Of a stretch of 64,000 nucleotides of DNA, positions 24,392-33,964 are shown in pieces (the first letter of the stretch is position 1; every line of letters begins with the position of its first letter). This stretch comes from Lautropia mirabilis (lineage in GTDB: Bacteria > Pseudomonadota > Gammaproteobacteria > Burkholderiales > Burkholderiaceae_B), in NCBI GenBank assembly GCA_945876565.1, contig CAMCOS010000001.1, forward strand, positions 1-64,000, written 5' to 3'. The position numbers were made by a program, and so were the translations under genes. A model generated the notes under the pieces. The model ran no database searches and was not told the DNA's origin. It saw only the letters and a program-made list of their open reading frames with translations.

Positions 24392-24408
24392 TGCACTTCT
24401 ATGGTGCA
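24392..24408 (-). promoter_or_regulatory. distal NtrC-like enhancer site
   Basis: TGCACT-TCTAT-GGTGCA matches the NtrC dyad in all but one position. It lies about 185 bp upstream of the predicted amtB start, a usual distance for an NtrC enhancer. Confidence 0.65.
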
Positions 24409-24500
24409 CACTTCGATGCCAAACCACGAAGGGGCCATCCTTACTTCGGTTGATTTCCGTTTGATTGCTGGTTTCTTGGAAAGGTTGATTTTCAATACCG

Positions 24501-26522
24501 CTAGTTGGCGTTGGCCTTGGACATTGCGCGCTTGCGATGCTTAAACCATTGATATACCAACACCAGCCCAAAACCACCAAAGCCAAGTAGATCGGCCTCA
24601 TTAGCTGGGTAGGTCAGTGCCACACCAGAGAGCACGAGCACAGCTCTCTCAACCGTGCCGGCTTGCTCGATAAACCACCCCTGCAAACCGCCCGCCAAAC
24701 ACACAATGCCGACGGTCGCGGTGAACGTAATCCAGCCAATCTGAACCCAATCGGCATTGGCCAAGGCCGAGGTTGAACCCATCAGGAGCAAGCTTGTGCC
24801 CTGATCGCCAAGCACAAACATGAACGGCACTAAGATAGCTGGCGCCACGTACTTCCAAGTCTGCATGGTGGTCTTATACGGGTCACCTTTACAGATCGCA
24901 GCCGCTGCAAAAGGAGACAGGGCCGTGGGCGGGGAGACTTCAGACAGCACAGCGTAGTAGAAGATAAACATGTGCGCCGCAAAATCGGGCACACCCAGAT
25001 TGATCAATGCCGGGGCTGCGATCACCGCACAGATAATGTAAGAAGCGGTCACTGGCACAGCCAGCCCGACAATCCAAACCACCAGTGCCGTATAGATCGC
25101 CGTGAGCAATAAAGAGCCACCTGCGTAATCAATCACAATGGAGCTGAACTTCAAACCCAGGCCAGTCAGTGTGACCGTGCCCACAATCAAGCCCGCACCA
25201 GCGCAAGTGACTGCGATCGACAGCACACCAAAAGAGCCATTGGACAAGGCCTTGATCAAGTTGGAGTCGTAGAAGCCTTTGACAAACGGCTGCCTGCCAC
25301 GCAACCACTCATACGACAGGATTGCCGTGTCTGAGCGCAGCATGCTCGTGGCGGCTGACACCAGTGTGGCCCAAAAGACGGACATGATCGGTGAAAAACC
25401 AATCAGCATGAACAAGACAATCGAGATCAGCGAGAAAAAGTGATACCAGTATTTTTTAGCCAGTGACCAGGCGCTTTCTTGCGCAGCGAAGGTCATCTCC
25501 TTCATGCTGTACTTGCGCACATCGATAGCCACCATCACAAACAAACCCAGATAGAACAAAAAGGTCGGGATGGTCGCCATCAACAGCACATCTAGATAGG
25601 AAATTTTCAAAAAGTCTGCGATCAAAAACGCTGCAGCGCCAAGTACGGGTGGCGAGATAATCGCACCCAGACCGCCTGCAGCCAACAAGCCACCGGCCGC
25701 GTTTTTGTTGTAGCCGACCTTGTCCAACATCGGCGCGGCCACCGAACCGACCGTCACCGTGGTGGCCACCCCAGAGCCCGATGGGCCACCTAGCAAAAAC
25801 GATGACAACACGATCGTGCGCCCAACCCCGGAGGACTTGCCACCCATCGCAGAAAAAGAGAAATCAATGAAAAACTTACCAGCACCCGTGTACTGCAAGA
25901 AAGCACCGAAAATGGTGAACAAAATAATCAACGTGGCCGACACATCGAGTGCAGTGCCATAAATACCTTCCAGCGTCATGTACATAAAACCAACAAAACG
26001 GCTCAAATCGTAGCCTTTGTGCGTCCAGGGCTCTGGCAGATAGTTGCCAAACAGTGCGTACAAGATAAATAGGACCGTCACCGTCACCAACACCATGCCA
26101 TTGGTGCGACGCATGGCCTCCAAAATCATGAGGATCAAGAGGCCACCCATCAGCACATCCATGGGCAGCGGGTGCGTATTGCGATCGGTGAAGTCATCGC
26201 CCCCACTCAATGCGTAGTAGGCAATGTAGAGTGCCAGCAATGCAACCGCCACATCCCACCACATCAGGCGGTTCCGGTAGCGCATGGCAGCCGGAAACAT
26301 CAAAAACACCAAAAACAGAACCAACGCCAGGTGAATGGTTCTCAAGTACTGCGTGGGCACAATCTCATAGGCAGCGTAAAGGTGAAACAGCGACATGCCA
26401 ACCGCACAGACGGTGACAAACACCGCCAGAAAGCCGGCGTAGCTACTTGTTTCACCCTCTTCCTGTCGAACTAGGTCATCAAGTTTTTTCTGGGTGTCGC
26501 TGTCGATATGAGACTCAGTCAT
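24501..26522 (-). CDS. fused TRAP transporter permease (DctQM-like), TAXI type
   Basis: At 673 residues this is a single-chain TRAP permease that combines the small (DctQ-like) and large (DctM-like) membrane subunits. A cytoplasmic N-terminus of about 25 residues precedes helices at about 28-190. The DctM part contains the family segments LLGGPSGSGVATTVTVGSVA and GLGAIISPPVLGAAAFLIAD. It works with a TAXI binding protein, and one is encoded 100 nt upstream on the same strand. TRAP systems use ion gradients to import organic acids; the substrate is unknown. Confidence 0.9.
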   Translation of the reverse strand: MTESHIDSDTQKKLDDLVRQEEGETSSYAGFLAVFVTVCAVGMSLFHLYAAYEIVPTQYLRTIHLALVLFLVFLMFPAAMRYRNRLMWWDVAVALLALYIAYYALSGGDDFTDRNTHPLPMDVLMGGLLILMILEAMRRTNGMVLVTVTVLFILYALFGNYLPEPWTHKGYDLSRFVGFMYMTLEGIYGTALDVSATLIILFTIFGAFLQYTGAGKFFIDFSFSAMGGKSSGVGRTIVLSSFLLGGPSGSGVATTVTVGSVAAPMLDKVGYNKNAAGGLLAAGGLGAIISPPVLGAAAFLIADFLKISYLDVLLMATIPTFLFYLGLFVMVAIDVRKYSMKEMTFAAQESAWSLAKKYWYHFFSLISIVLFMLIGFSPIMSVFWATLVSAATSMLRSDTAILSYEWLRGRQPFVKGFYDSNLIKALSNGSFGVLSIAVTCAGAGLIVGTVTLTGLGLKFSSIVIDYAGGSLLLTAIYTALVVWIVGLAVPVTASYIICAVIAAPALINLGVPDFAAHMFIFYYAVLSEVSPPTALSPFAAAAICKGDPYKTTMQTWKYVAPAILVPFMFVLGDQGTSLLLMGSTSALANADWVQIGWITFTATVGIVCLAGGLQGWFIEQAGTVERAVLVLSGVALTYPANEADLLGFGGFGLVLVYQWFKHRKRAMSKANAN

Positions 26523-26622
26523 GGCGTGACAATGCTGTTAGATATATAAGAAACATGCTTGGCGAGCACGCTAGGCGCCCGCCAAGCAACAAAGAAACGT
26601 CAGATCAGCTCTAACGGCCGAT

Positions 26623-27576
26623 TTACTGAACGCTGACACCCTGCTCTTTGAAGTACCTCAAAGCACCAGGGTGAAATGGCAAGGGTGTTGCCGACGCTTT
26701 CTGATTCTCTAGCTTGACACTGGCAAACTCGCGATGGGTATTGAGCAATTCCGGCATGTTCTCAAAAATGGCTTTGGTGATCTTGTAGGCCTCTGCTTCT
26801 GACATGTTGGCATTGACCACGAGGATATTGGAGACAGATGCATTCTTGTTGTCGGCTTGCATACCTGCATAGGTCGACATTGGGATCACATCCTCAAAAT
26901 ACAAGTTGCCGTATTTCTGATTCATCGGTGCAACCGTATCAGCATGATCGATCATGACGATCTTGGTGCCTGGGGTATTGGCCAAGTCGGTGACGGCCGC
27001 CGTTGGAAGACCACCCACCCAGAAAAACGCCTCAATCTTGCGGTCTTTCATTGCATTGACTGACTCAGCCGCGCCCAAACGCTCACGGGTCACGTCTTTA
27101 TCCTTGTCGATACCAGCGGCTTCAAGCACTCGAAATGCCATCACTTCAGTCGCACTGCCGGGACTACCCGTGCTGATGCGCTTGCCTTTTAAGTCTTGCA
27201 ATGACTTCACGCCAGAGGCCTCTGTCGTGACGATGTGCATGCGGTTGGGGTAGAGCACAAGCAATGTCTGCGCATCAACTTTGCGCCCACTGAATTTACC
27301 AGAGCCTTCGACGGCATCCTTGGCAGCATCTGCCATGGAAAAGCCTAGGTAAGGTGTATCTGAACCAACGAGTTTTAAGTTATCGACCGAACCACCCGTG
27401 ACTTCAGCCGTGGCTGTGACTCCAGGCACTTGCTTACTAAGGACAGCTGCCAAACCGCCACCCATGGGGTAGTACACACCACCGGTTCCACCGGTTGCAA
27501 TCGAATAGTTTTGCGCAGATGCCACACCGGCAAGCGCCATGGTAAAGCCAACCGCTAATGCCTTCACTAGATTCAT
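26623..27576 (-). CDS. TAXI-family TRAP solute-binding protein
   Basis: The 317-residue protein starts with a clear signal peptide (about residues 1-22, ending VASA) and then YSIATGGTGGVYYPMGGG, the hallmark of TAXI binding proteins. Later family segments include LKGKRISTGSPGSATEVMAF and a C-terminal FHPGALRYFKEQGV. It should bind the substrate in the periplasm for the fused permease encoded next. ATG 27576 is preceded by GGAGATAG and was preferred over a start four codons upstream. A divergently regulated LysR/IDH pair lies just upstream. Confidence 0.92.
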   Translation of the reverse strand: MNLVKALAVGFTMALAGVASAQNYSIATGGTGGVYYPMGGGLAAVLSKQVPGVTATAEVTGGSVDNLKLVGSDTPYLGFSMADAAKDAVEGSGKFSGRKVDAQTLLVLYPNRMHIVTTEASGVKSLQDLKGKRISTGSPGSATEVMAFRVLEAAGIDKDKDVTRERLGAAESVNAMKDRKIEAFFWVGGLPTAAVTDLANTPGTKIVMIDHADTVAPMNQKYGNLYFEDVIPMSTYAGMQADNKNASVSNILVVNANMSEAEAYKITKAIFENMPELLNTHREFASVKLENQKASATPLPFHPGALRYFKEQGVSVQ

Positions 27577-27692
27577 GTCTATCTCCACGTCGGAAAATTA
27601 TTTTTGTTTGCAGTAATACTTAGTTACTAGCTGTTTCCGAACGTTACTCGATGTAATCGATTGACTCAAGGGTATTAAGCCTAGTGTAAGCC

Positions 27693-28604
27693 CTAGTGGT
27701 TTGCCCCAAGCGACTTCACTTCTTCAACAAAGCAACGCGCTGCAAGTGATAGCCTTCGGTCACTTCGCCATACCAACTGCCATTGACGCTTTAATGGAAA
27801 ACCCGCCATCGACAGAACAGAGAGACCATCCTTACTCGGATCGATTGACAAGGCGTGTTGCGAAACCACAGCCAAGCCCAACCCGGCCGCAACGGCATGC
27901 TTGATCGCCTCATTGCTGCCCAGAGTGGCCCGCATTTCAGGTAACAGCTTGTGTTCATGCAAATAACCTTCAGTTACCAGACGCGTCCCTGAGCCTTGCT
28001 CACGCATTAAAAAAGGCTGTCCGTTTAGTTTTTCTGGACACTGCCGGCGTTTCCCCACCCACGGATGATTATTGGCACCAATCAAAACAAGCGGATTGTT
28101 CATGACCGCTACGGCTTCTAGACGCAAATGCACCGGTGGCATCATCATCACAGCCAACTCGATCTCGTCAGCCGCAAGCTGACTAACAACCGCATCACGG
28201 TTTTGAACCACCAAGTCGATTTCAATGCCAGGATGGCGCGCGGTGTAAGCGGCCAACCACTGCGCGATAAAGTATTCCGTGGTTGTTACTCCAGCGATAC
28301 GCAGCGTGCCACGCTCAAGCCCGTGCAAGGATTGCAATTCCTCTTCGAATCTCCCCCATCTCACGAACATGTCGAGTGCGGTCTGACGCAAATAATGGGC
28401 GGCCTCGGTTGCTCGGATACCTCTACCAACCGGCTCCAGGATCTGCACACCGAGTGCGGACTGCAATTCCTGCACTTGGGCGGACACCGTCGGCTGTGTC
28501 AAATGCAGTTCGCGAGCCGCTTGGGTTACCGAACCAAGTCTGACTACTGCCTCCAGTGTTCGAAGCTGATTAAACGTCACGCGGGGCGGCCTAATCTTAT
28601 TCAT
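27693..28604 (-). CDS. LysR-family transcriptional regulator (CbbR-like)
   Basis: The 303-residue protein has the LysR N-terminal HTH (about residues 10-68; VTFNQLRTLEAVVRLGSVTQ, AARELHLTQPTVSAQVQELQ) and a C-terminal effector-binding domain with the IEIDLVVQNRD and GSGTRLVTEG segments seen in CbbR-like members. It is divergent from isocitrate dehydrogenase, and the TAXI TRAP genes lie downstream on its own strand. It may control either; the shared AT-rich region contains an 8-bp inverted repeat. Confidence 0.88.
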   Translation of the reverse strand: MNKIRPPRVTFNQLRTLEAVVRLGSVTQAARELHLTQPTVSAQVQELQSALGVQILEPVGRGIRATEAAHYLRQTALDMFVRWGRFEEELQSLHGLERGTLRIAGVTTTEYFIAQWLAAYTARHPGIEIDLVVQNRDAVVSQLAADEIELAVMMMPPVHLRLEAVAVMNNPLVLIGANNHPWVGKRRQCPEKLNGQPFLMREQGSGTRLVTEGYLHEHKLLPEMRATLGSNEAIKHAVAAGLGLAVVSQHALSIDPSKDGLSVLSMAGFPLKRQWQLVWRSDRRLSLAARCFVEEVKSLGANH

Positions 28605-28630
28605 AGCTATTTATCTATCTTATTAACTTA

Positions 28631-28681
28631 AATACATTATTTTAAATAAATATAAATTCGGTTCAAACTAAAAAATGTATT
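28631..28681. promoter_or_regulatory. inverted repeat in the LysR/IDH divergent region
   Basis: AATACATT (28631-28638) and AATGTATT (28674-28681) are exact inverted copies 35 bp apart, in a very AT-rich spacer between the divergent start codons. The layout suits two LysR half-sites bound by a tetramer, but no assignment can be made from sequence alone. Confidence 0.35.
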
Positions 28682-28708
28682 CAATCCAATGACAAACAAG
28701 GACAGATA

Positions 28709-30193
28709 ATGAACGACTTCACCCCCATCACGATCGCCCGTGGCGATGGCATCGGCCCCGAGATCATGGACGCCACGCTATTGATTCTCGAAGCAGCCGA
28801 TGCTCGCATCAAACCAGAGTTCATTGAAATCGGTGAAAGTCAGTACGTGGCTGGCCATAGTGCGGGGATCGCCCCCGATGCTTGGGAGAGCCTGAGACGA
28901 ACCAAGATATTTCTAAAGGCGCCCATCACCACGCCTCAAGGCGGTGGCTACAAGAGCCTGAACGTCACTATTCGCAAAACACTGGGGCTATATGCAAATG
29001 TTCGACCGTGCATAAGTTACTTCCCATTCATACCCACGTTGCACCCAGACATGAATGTAGTGATTGTTCGTGAGAACGAGGAGGACCTTTACGCAGGTAT
29101 TGAACACCGGCAAACCGATGATGTTTACCAATGCCTTAAGCTGATAACCCGCCCAGGCTGCGAGAGAATCGTACGCTACGCATTCGACTATGCTCGACAA
29201 CATTGCCGAAAGCACGTAACTTGCATGACCAAAGACAACATCATGAAGATGACCGATGGTCTGTTTCACAAAGTATTCGATGAAATCGCAGTCGAGTACC
29301 CAGACATAACAACCGACCACTTGATCATCGACATTGGGGCGGCCCGATTAGCTACACGTCCAGGCAAGTTTGACGTCATCGTCACGCCGAATCTTTACGG
29401 TGATATCATTTCCGACATAGCTGCTGAACTTACCGGGTCAGTTGGAATCGCGCCAAGTGCAAATATTGGTGATAGCTGCGCGATGTTCGAGGCCATTCAT
29501 GGCAGTGCACCAGACATCGCTGGTCAGGGTCTTGCCAACCCATCAGGGTTACTGCTTGCATCGGTTCTGATGCTTGTCCACATCGGACAGTTTGCTGCGG
29601 CGCAAAGAATCCATAACGCATGGCTTTGCACCGTGGAGGACGGCGTACATACCGCCGACATGAATGATGCGCATTCTAGTCATGCTGTTAGCACTCAGGG
29701 CTTTGCCAACGCAGTCATTGATCGTCTAGGGCAAACACCTCGACAGCTACAACCCGCTGTGTATTCAGTACCGGTCAAGGGCGTGAAGGAATCAACAAAT
29801 ACAAACACCGATGCTTACCAGATCACGAACAAGGCTAAAGCCGTATCCATCAAAGCTGATAAGGAAATGGTCGGCGTCGATGTGTTTGTGCATGCGAGCC
29901 ACGTCACAGCTGAGTTCTTGGCCGGCCAGCTAAGCTCACTCACCACCACAGCACTTGAGCTTCAGATGATCACCAATCGTGGCGTTAAAGTTTGGCCCGG
30001 CGGATTCGCAGAAACGTTTTGTACGGATCACTGGCGCTGCCGGTTCGTTGCCCGGCAACGGGAATCCATCAGCCATGCCGACATCATCGAACTACTACAG
30101 GCATTGACCGCTCGAGACATGGACGTCATCAAAACGGAGAATCTGTGCACATTTAATGGTGAGCGGGGATACGCACTCGGACAAGGCCAATGA
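28709..30193 (+). CDS. isocitrate dehydrogenase, Thermus/Rickettsia type with C-terminal extension
   Basis: Residues 1 to about 340 form the beta-decarboxylating dehydrogenase core, with substrate-binding S83, N85, R89 and R99 (YKSLNVTIRKTLGLYANVRP), the MTKDNIMK lysine region and the metal-binding NLYGDIISD motif. A further 150 residues resemble the extra domain of the Thermus-type enzyme (about 495 residues), unlike the 415-residue E. coli Icd. It converts isocitrate to 2-oxoglutarate in the TCA cycle; cofactor preference cannot be read with certainty. An AAGGA site precedes ATG 28709. It is divergent from a LysR gene. Confidence 0.87.
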   Translation: MNDFTPITIARGDGIGPEIMDATLLILEAADARIKPEFIEIGESQYVAGHSAGIAPDAWESLRRTKIFLKAPITTPQGGGYKSLNVTIRKTLGLYANVRPCISYFPFIPTLHPDMNVVIVRENEEDLYAGIEHRQTDDVYQCLKLITRPGCERIVRYAFDYARQHCRKHVTCMTKDNIMKMTDGLFHKVFDEIAVEYPDITTDHLIIDIGAARLATRPGKFDVIVTPNLYGDIISDIAAELTGSVGIAPSANIGDSCAMFEAIHGSAPDIAGQGLANPSGLLLASVLMLVHIGQFAAAQRIHNAWLCTVEDGVHTADMNDAHSSHAVSTQGFANAVIDRLGQTPRQLQPAVYSVPVKGVKESTNTNTDAYQITNKAKAVSIKADKEMVGVDVFVHASHVTAEFLAGQLSSLTTTALELQMITNRGVKVWPGGFAETFCTDHWRCRFVARQRESISHADIIELLQALTARDMDVIKTENLCTFNGERGYALGQGQ

Positions 30194-30220
30194 CATATCC
30201 AAGCATCGACGAATCAAGCA

Positions 30221-31714
30221 CTACCCCACTGTGGCCTGACGCACGGCGTGTTCCCATCGCTGCGTCCTCTCCTGCGCTTGGCTTGCCGAGATTGCGGGCT
30301 CAAACGTTCGCTCGGCGCGCCAATGACCACTGAGATCCTGCAGGTCCTTGTAGATCCCGCAATGTAAACCCGCCAAGTAAGCTGCCCCGAGTGCCGTGGT
30401 CTCGGTGACCACCGGCCGCACCACGGGAATGCCAAGCAGATCCGCTTGAATTTGCATCAACAAATCATTCACGCACGCACCACCGTCAACGCGCAACTGA
30501 CTCACGGGCAAGCCACCGGCAGCCACCACATCGCGGTTCATGGCTTGCAACAAAGCAGCACTCTGAAACGCGATGCTCTCTAGTGCTGCTCGGGCGATAT
30601 GCGCAACCGTGGTCCCTCTGGTGAGCCCAACGATTGTGCCACGGGCCTCAGGCGCCCAGTAAGGTGCGCCGAGCCCGGTAAACGCGGGCACAAAGATCGC
30701 ACCGCCCGAGTCAGGCACGCTTTGAGCCAGTGGCTGCACAGCCGCGCTTGATTCAATCGCGCGCAGACCATCACGCAGCCATTGCACCACCGCACCACCA
30801 ATAAAAACGCTGCCTTCAAGCGCATAGCGAGTGGACTCATCGGGTTGAGCGGCAGCGGTTGTGATCAGCCCATTGCTACTTTGCTGGAACTCGCTGCCTG
30901 TGTGCATCAACATGAAGCAGCCGGTGCCGTAGGTGTTTTTAGCCATGCCAGACTCAAAACAGGCCTGCCCAAACAACGCGCTTTGCTGATCGCCCGCTAC
31001 GCCCCCAATGACGATCGACTGCCCAAAAATCGATGGGTCGGTCTGGCCAAATGCAGCGCTTGAAGGCAACACCTTCGGCAAAACCGATTCCGGAATGCTG
31101 AGTTCCCCCAGCATTTTGGGATCCCATGCATTGCGCCTGATATCAAAGAGCATGGTGCGCGAGGCGTTGCTGACATCCGTGACGTGATTGGCACCGCCTG
31201 TCAGTTGCCACACCAGCCAGCTGTCCACGGTACCAAACGCGAGCTCACCTCGATTCGCAAGGTCTCTGGCCGCTGGCACATGCTCCAGTATCCAATGCAG
31301 CTTGGTCGCAGAAAAGTAGGCGTCAACGAGTAAGCCCGTCGTTTGCGCGACATGCGCGCCCAAATCGCGTGCGCGTAGATCCGCGCAGGTGGGTTCGGCG
31401 CGCCGATCCTGCCAAACAATGGCGTTGTAGACCGGCTCGCCCGTTTTTTTGTCCCAAACGATGGTGGTCTCACGCTGATTGGTGATGCCAATCGCGGCGA
31501 TGTCGTTGGCCGTCAGCTTGGCTGCGGCGATGGCCTCAAGCGCCGTGTCACGCTGGGTGGCCCAGATGACTCGGGGGTCATGCTCAACCCAGCCTGGCTT
31601 GGGGAAAACTTGAGCAAACTCGCGCTGAGCCTTGGCAACGATCTGCCCGTTTTCATCGAACACGATGCTGCGAGAACTCGATGTGCCCTGGTCAAGTGCC
31701 AAGATAAATTTCAA
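30221..31714 (-). CDS. glpK: glycerol kinase
   Basis: The 497-residue protein is a complete FGGY-family glycerol kinase. It starts [20 protein letters not shown] (phosphate-binding loop), continues with [16 protein letters not shown] and the NAIVWQDRR segment, and carries [20 protein letters not shown] and the [15 protein letters not shown] signature in the C-terminal half. It phosphorylates glycerol to sn-glycerol 3-phosphate. It is divergent from glpD, 145 bp away, which makes a compact glycerol-use locus; no glpF is present in the window. Confidence 0.96.
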   Translation of the reverse strand: MKFILALDQGTSSSRSIVFDENGQIVAKAQREFAQVFPKPGWVEHDPRVIWATQRDTALEAIAAAKLTANDIAAIGITNQRETTIVWDKKTGEPVYNAIVWQDRRAEPTCADLRARDLGAHVAQTTGLLVDAYFSATKLHWILEHVPAARDLANRGELAFGTVDSWLVWQLTGGANHVTDVSNASRTMLFDIRRNAWDPKMLGELSIPESVLPKVLPSSAAFGQTDPSIFGQSIVIGGVAGDQQSALFGQACFESGMAKNTYGTGCFMLMHTGSEFQQSSNGLITTAAAQPDESTRYALEGSVFIGGAVVQWLRDGLRAIESSAAVQPLAQSVPDSGGAIFVPAFTGLGAPYWAPEARGTIVGLTRGTTVAHIARAALESIAFQSAALLQAMNRDVVAAGGLPVSQLRVDGGACVNDLLMQIQADLLGIPVVRPVVTETTALGAAYLAGLHCGIYKDLQDLSGHWRAERTFEPAISASQAQERTQRWEHAVRQATVG

Positions 31715-31859
31715 CCCTGTCCCCTTTGCACTGAACGAGTCAGTTGTTCTGATTGTTTGATCTTAGCAATCGAGTCTAGCTGATTGCCATCTTGCGTGTC
31801 GATTTAAATTCAAGCCGCTTTACCGCTACGACCGCAGCATTGGTGGTAAAAATGTCAAC

Positions 31860-33434
31860 ATGATTCGCTCTAAACAATGGGTCCAAGCTGGCCTCACAGA
31901 AGTATTTGATGTCACAGTGATCGGGGGTGGCGCAACCGGCCTTGGGGTTGCGCTAGACGCCGCGCTACGTGGCTTCAATGTGCTGCTGCTCGAGTCGCAT
32001 GACTTTGGCGGCGCAACCTCATCACGTTCAACCAAGCTTTTGCATGGTGGCGTGCGCTATCTGGCGCAAGGCAATATTTCGCTCGTGCACGAAGCGCTCG
32101 CAGAGCGCACAACCATCATGCACATCGCGCCGCATCTGGCTCAACCCCTGCCATTTGTCATGCCTTCATACCAGTGGTGGCAGACTCCGTTCTATGGAAC
32201 GGGCTTGAAAGCCTATGACCTGCTTGCCGGCAAAGCCGGCCTGGGGTCAACGGAGCTTTTGAATTTGGCCGAAGTGCAAGCGGCCTTGCCCGGTATTCGT
32301 GCGGATCATCTGTTGGGCGGCGTAAAGTATTGGGACGGCCAGTTCGACGACGCGCGCTTGGCCTTAGCCTTAGCGCGCAGCACCGAGCGCGCAGGCGGCG
32401 TTGTACTGAACTATGCCGATGTTCAAGCGATTACGACCCTATCCGAAGACAAGGCCAGGTTTGATCTGCAGGTCACCGACAAGCGGCTAGGGTCAGTGCA
32501 CCGCTTTAGAACCCATGCACTCATCAATGCGGCCGGTGTCTGGGTCGATCAGGTGCGCGAGATGGCACGCAACCCCAGCGACACCACACCACACCACCGA
32601 ATGGTGTCACCAAGCCAGGGCGTGCACGTGGTGGTGGACCGGTCTTTCATGCCGACCAACCACGCGCTGCTTGTCCCCAAAACAGCCGATGGACGTGTGC
32701 TTTTTGCGGTGCCGTGGATGGGGTCGTTAATTTTGGGCACCACCGACACCCCCCGCCACGATCTGCCGCGTGAACCCGACGCGTTTGCCAGTGAGCTGGA
32801 TTTCATCTTGCAAGAAGCTTCCAAAGTGCTGAGCAAACCAGTGACTGTCCAAGACATTAAGAGCATGTGGGTTGGCTTGCGTCCGCTGGTCGCTGCGCCC
32901 ACCAACCACGGCGGTGCGGGCACCAAGACGCTATCGCGTGAGCACACCATTGTGACCGATGCCAACGGCCTGGTTACCGTGACCGGTGGCAAGTGGACCA
33001 CTTACCGCGCCATGGCTGAAGACGTCATGACCGCCTGCTTTAAGGCTGGGGTATTGCCAGCACGGCCAGGCGGGGCCACCAAGACACATGCGCTGGTGGG
33101 CGCTGCACAAATCGGTGGTCAAAACCACGCCATTTGGCAGCCCCCCGGGCCCCACCTGTATGGCAGTGAAATCGAAGAGGTCAGCCAGTGCCCGGGTGGG
33201 GACCACGAGCTTGGCTTTGGTTTGACTGAGGCCATGGTCCGGTTTGCCGTGCGCCATGAGTACGCTCAGACGGTTGAGGATATGCTGGCTAGGCGCTGGC
33301 GCGTTCTATTTCTCGATGCACGACAGGCGCGCACCATGGCACCAAACGTTGCCCGCATTCTGCAAGAAGAATCAGGCTTAGACCCAGAGCTCGCTGCGTT
33401 TGAAAAACTAACTGAGCACTATTTGCCGCATTGA
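31860..33434 (+). CDS. glpD: aerobic glycerol-3-phosphate dehydrogenase
   Basis: This 524-residue flavoprotein has the FAD-binding motif VIGGGATGLGVALDAALRGF near the N-terminus, then SSRSTKLLHGGVRYLAQGNI, typical of GlpD, and the WVGLRPLVAAP and VTGGKWTTYRAMAED segments. It oxidises glycerol 3-phosphate to dihydroxyacetone phosphate at the membrane, passing electrons to quinone. It sits divergently from glpK. The length matches the usual 500-530 residues. No GlpR-type regulator is adjacent. Confidence 0.95.
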   Translation: MIRSKQWVQAGLTEVFDVTVIGGGATGLGVALDAALRGFNVLLLESHDFGGATSSRSTKLLHGGVRYLAQGNISLVHEALAERTTIMHIAPHLAQPLPFVMPSYQWWQTPFYGTGLKAYDLLAGKAGLGSTELLNLAEVQAALPGIRADHLLGGVKYWDGQFDDARLALALARSTERAGGVVLNYADVQAITTLSEDKARFDLQVTDKRLGSVHRFRTHALINAAGVWVDQVREMARNPSDTTPHHRMVSPSQGVHVVVDRSFMPTNHALLVPKTADGRVLFAVPWMGSLILGTTDTPRHDLPREPDAFASELDFILQEASKVLSKPVTVQDIKSMWVGLRPLVAAPTNHGGAGTKTLSREHTIVTDANGLVTVTGGKWTTYRAMAEDVMTACFKAGVLPARPGGATKTHALVGAAQIGGQNHAIWQPPGPHLYGSEIEEVSQCPGGDHELGFGLTEAMVRFAVRHEYAQTVEDMLARRWRVLFLDARQARTMAPNVARILQEESGLDPELAAFEKLTEHYLPH

Positions 33435-33446
33435 TCCAGTGTCCGC

Positions 33447-33890
33447 TTAACAGTCTGTGCAGGCTTCGATGGGTAGCCCCTGTGCGATCCAACCTGGCTT
33501 CGTGCGATTGCCCAGGGTTCCCTCTGGAATATGTTTGACGTTGGTAAAACCCGCTTGAGTGAGGATAGGCTGCAAGCGACTGGTGCGACTGCCTGTTCGG
33601 CAAATCAGCACAATCGGTGCATTCAAGTCCCCGCCCACGGCGTTATAGACTTCTTGCGCAAAACCCTGCAAGCCCTTGGGGTTGACCATGTTGATACGCT
33701 TGGCACCTTGTGCCACACCCGTCTGACGCCACTCTTCAGGGCGTCGAATGTCAATTAGGGTAATCTGGCCGTCTTGATGCAACGCGTAAGCATCGGCCGC
33801 ACCAACTTCAGCCGGGTTTGTCTGAGCAAAGACTGCGCCAGACAGCAGCATCAACAAGGCTGAAAGTAACCATCTAAGTCGAAACAACAT
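33447..33890 (-). CDS. exported rhodanese-like sulfurtransferase
   Basis: A signal peptide (about residues 1-22, ending AVFA) precedes a single rhodanese domain (about 30-140) with the catalytic loop CRTGSR (Cys in VLICRTGSRTS) and TLIDIRRPEEWRQTG. The product is 147 residues and should be periplasmic. It ends CTDC, an extra cysteine pair. The gene is convergent with glpD (12-bp gap) and divergent from the LysE gene. The in vivo sulfur donor and acceptor are unknown. Confidence 0.86.
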   Translation of the reverse strand: MLFRLRWLLSALLMLLSGAVFAQTNPAEVGAADAYALHQDGQITLIDIRRPEEWRQTGVAQGAKRINMVNPKGLQGFAQEVYNAVGGDLNAPIVLICRTGSRTSRLQPILTQAGFTNVKHIPEGTLGNRTKPGWIAQGLPIEACTDC

Positions 33891-33964
33891 TCATATTCCT
33901 TTGCACACACTCACCGAATATCGGGATTGCCCAAATGTAGCTTATTGGGCATGATGAGCCGACC

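Larger units (their letters stand above)
24184..24500. other. 317-bp regulatory stretch upstream of amtB
   Basis: No gene is seen. The stretch holds the sigma-54 promoter, two NtrC-like dyads and a small inverted repeat GGGCA-AA-TGCCC (24247-24258). Its far end borders the end of the fused TRAP permease gene. Confidence 0.6.
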
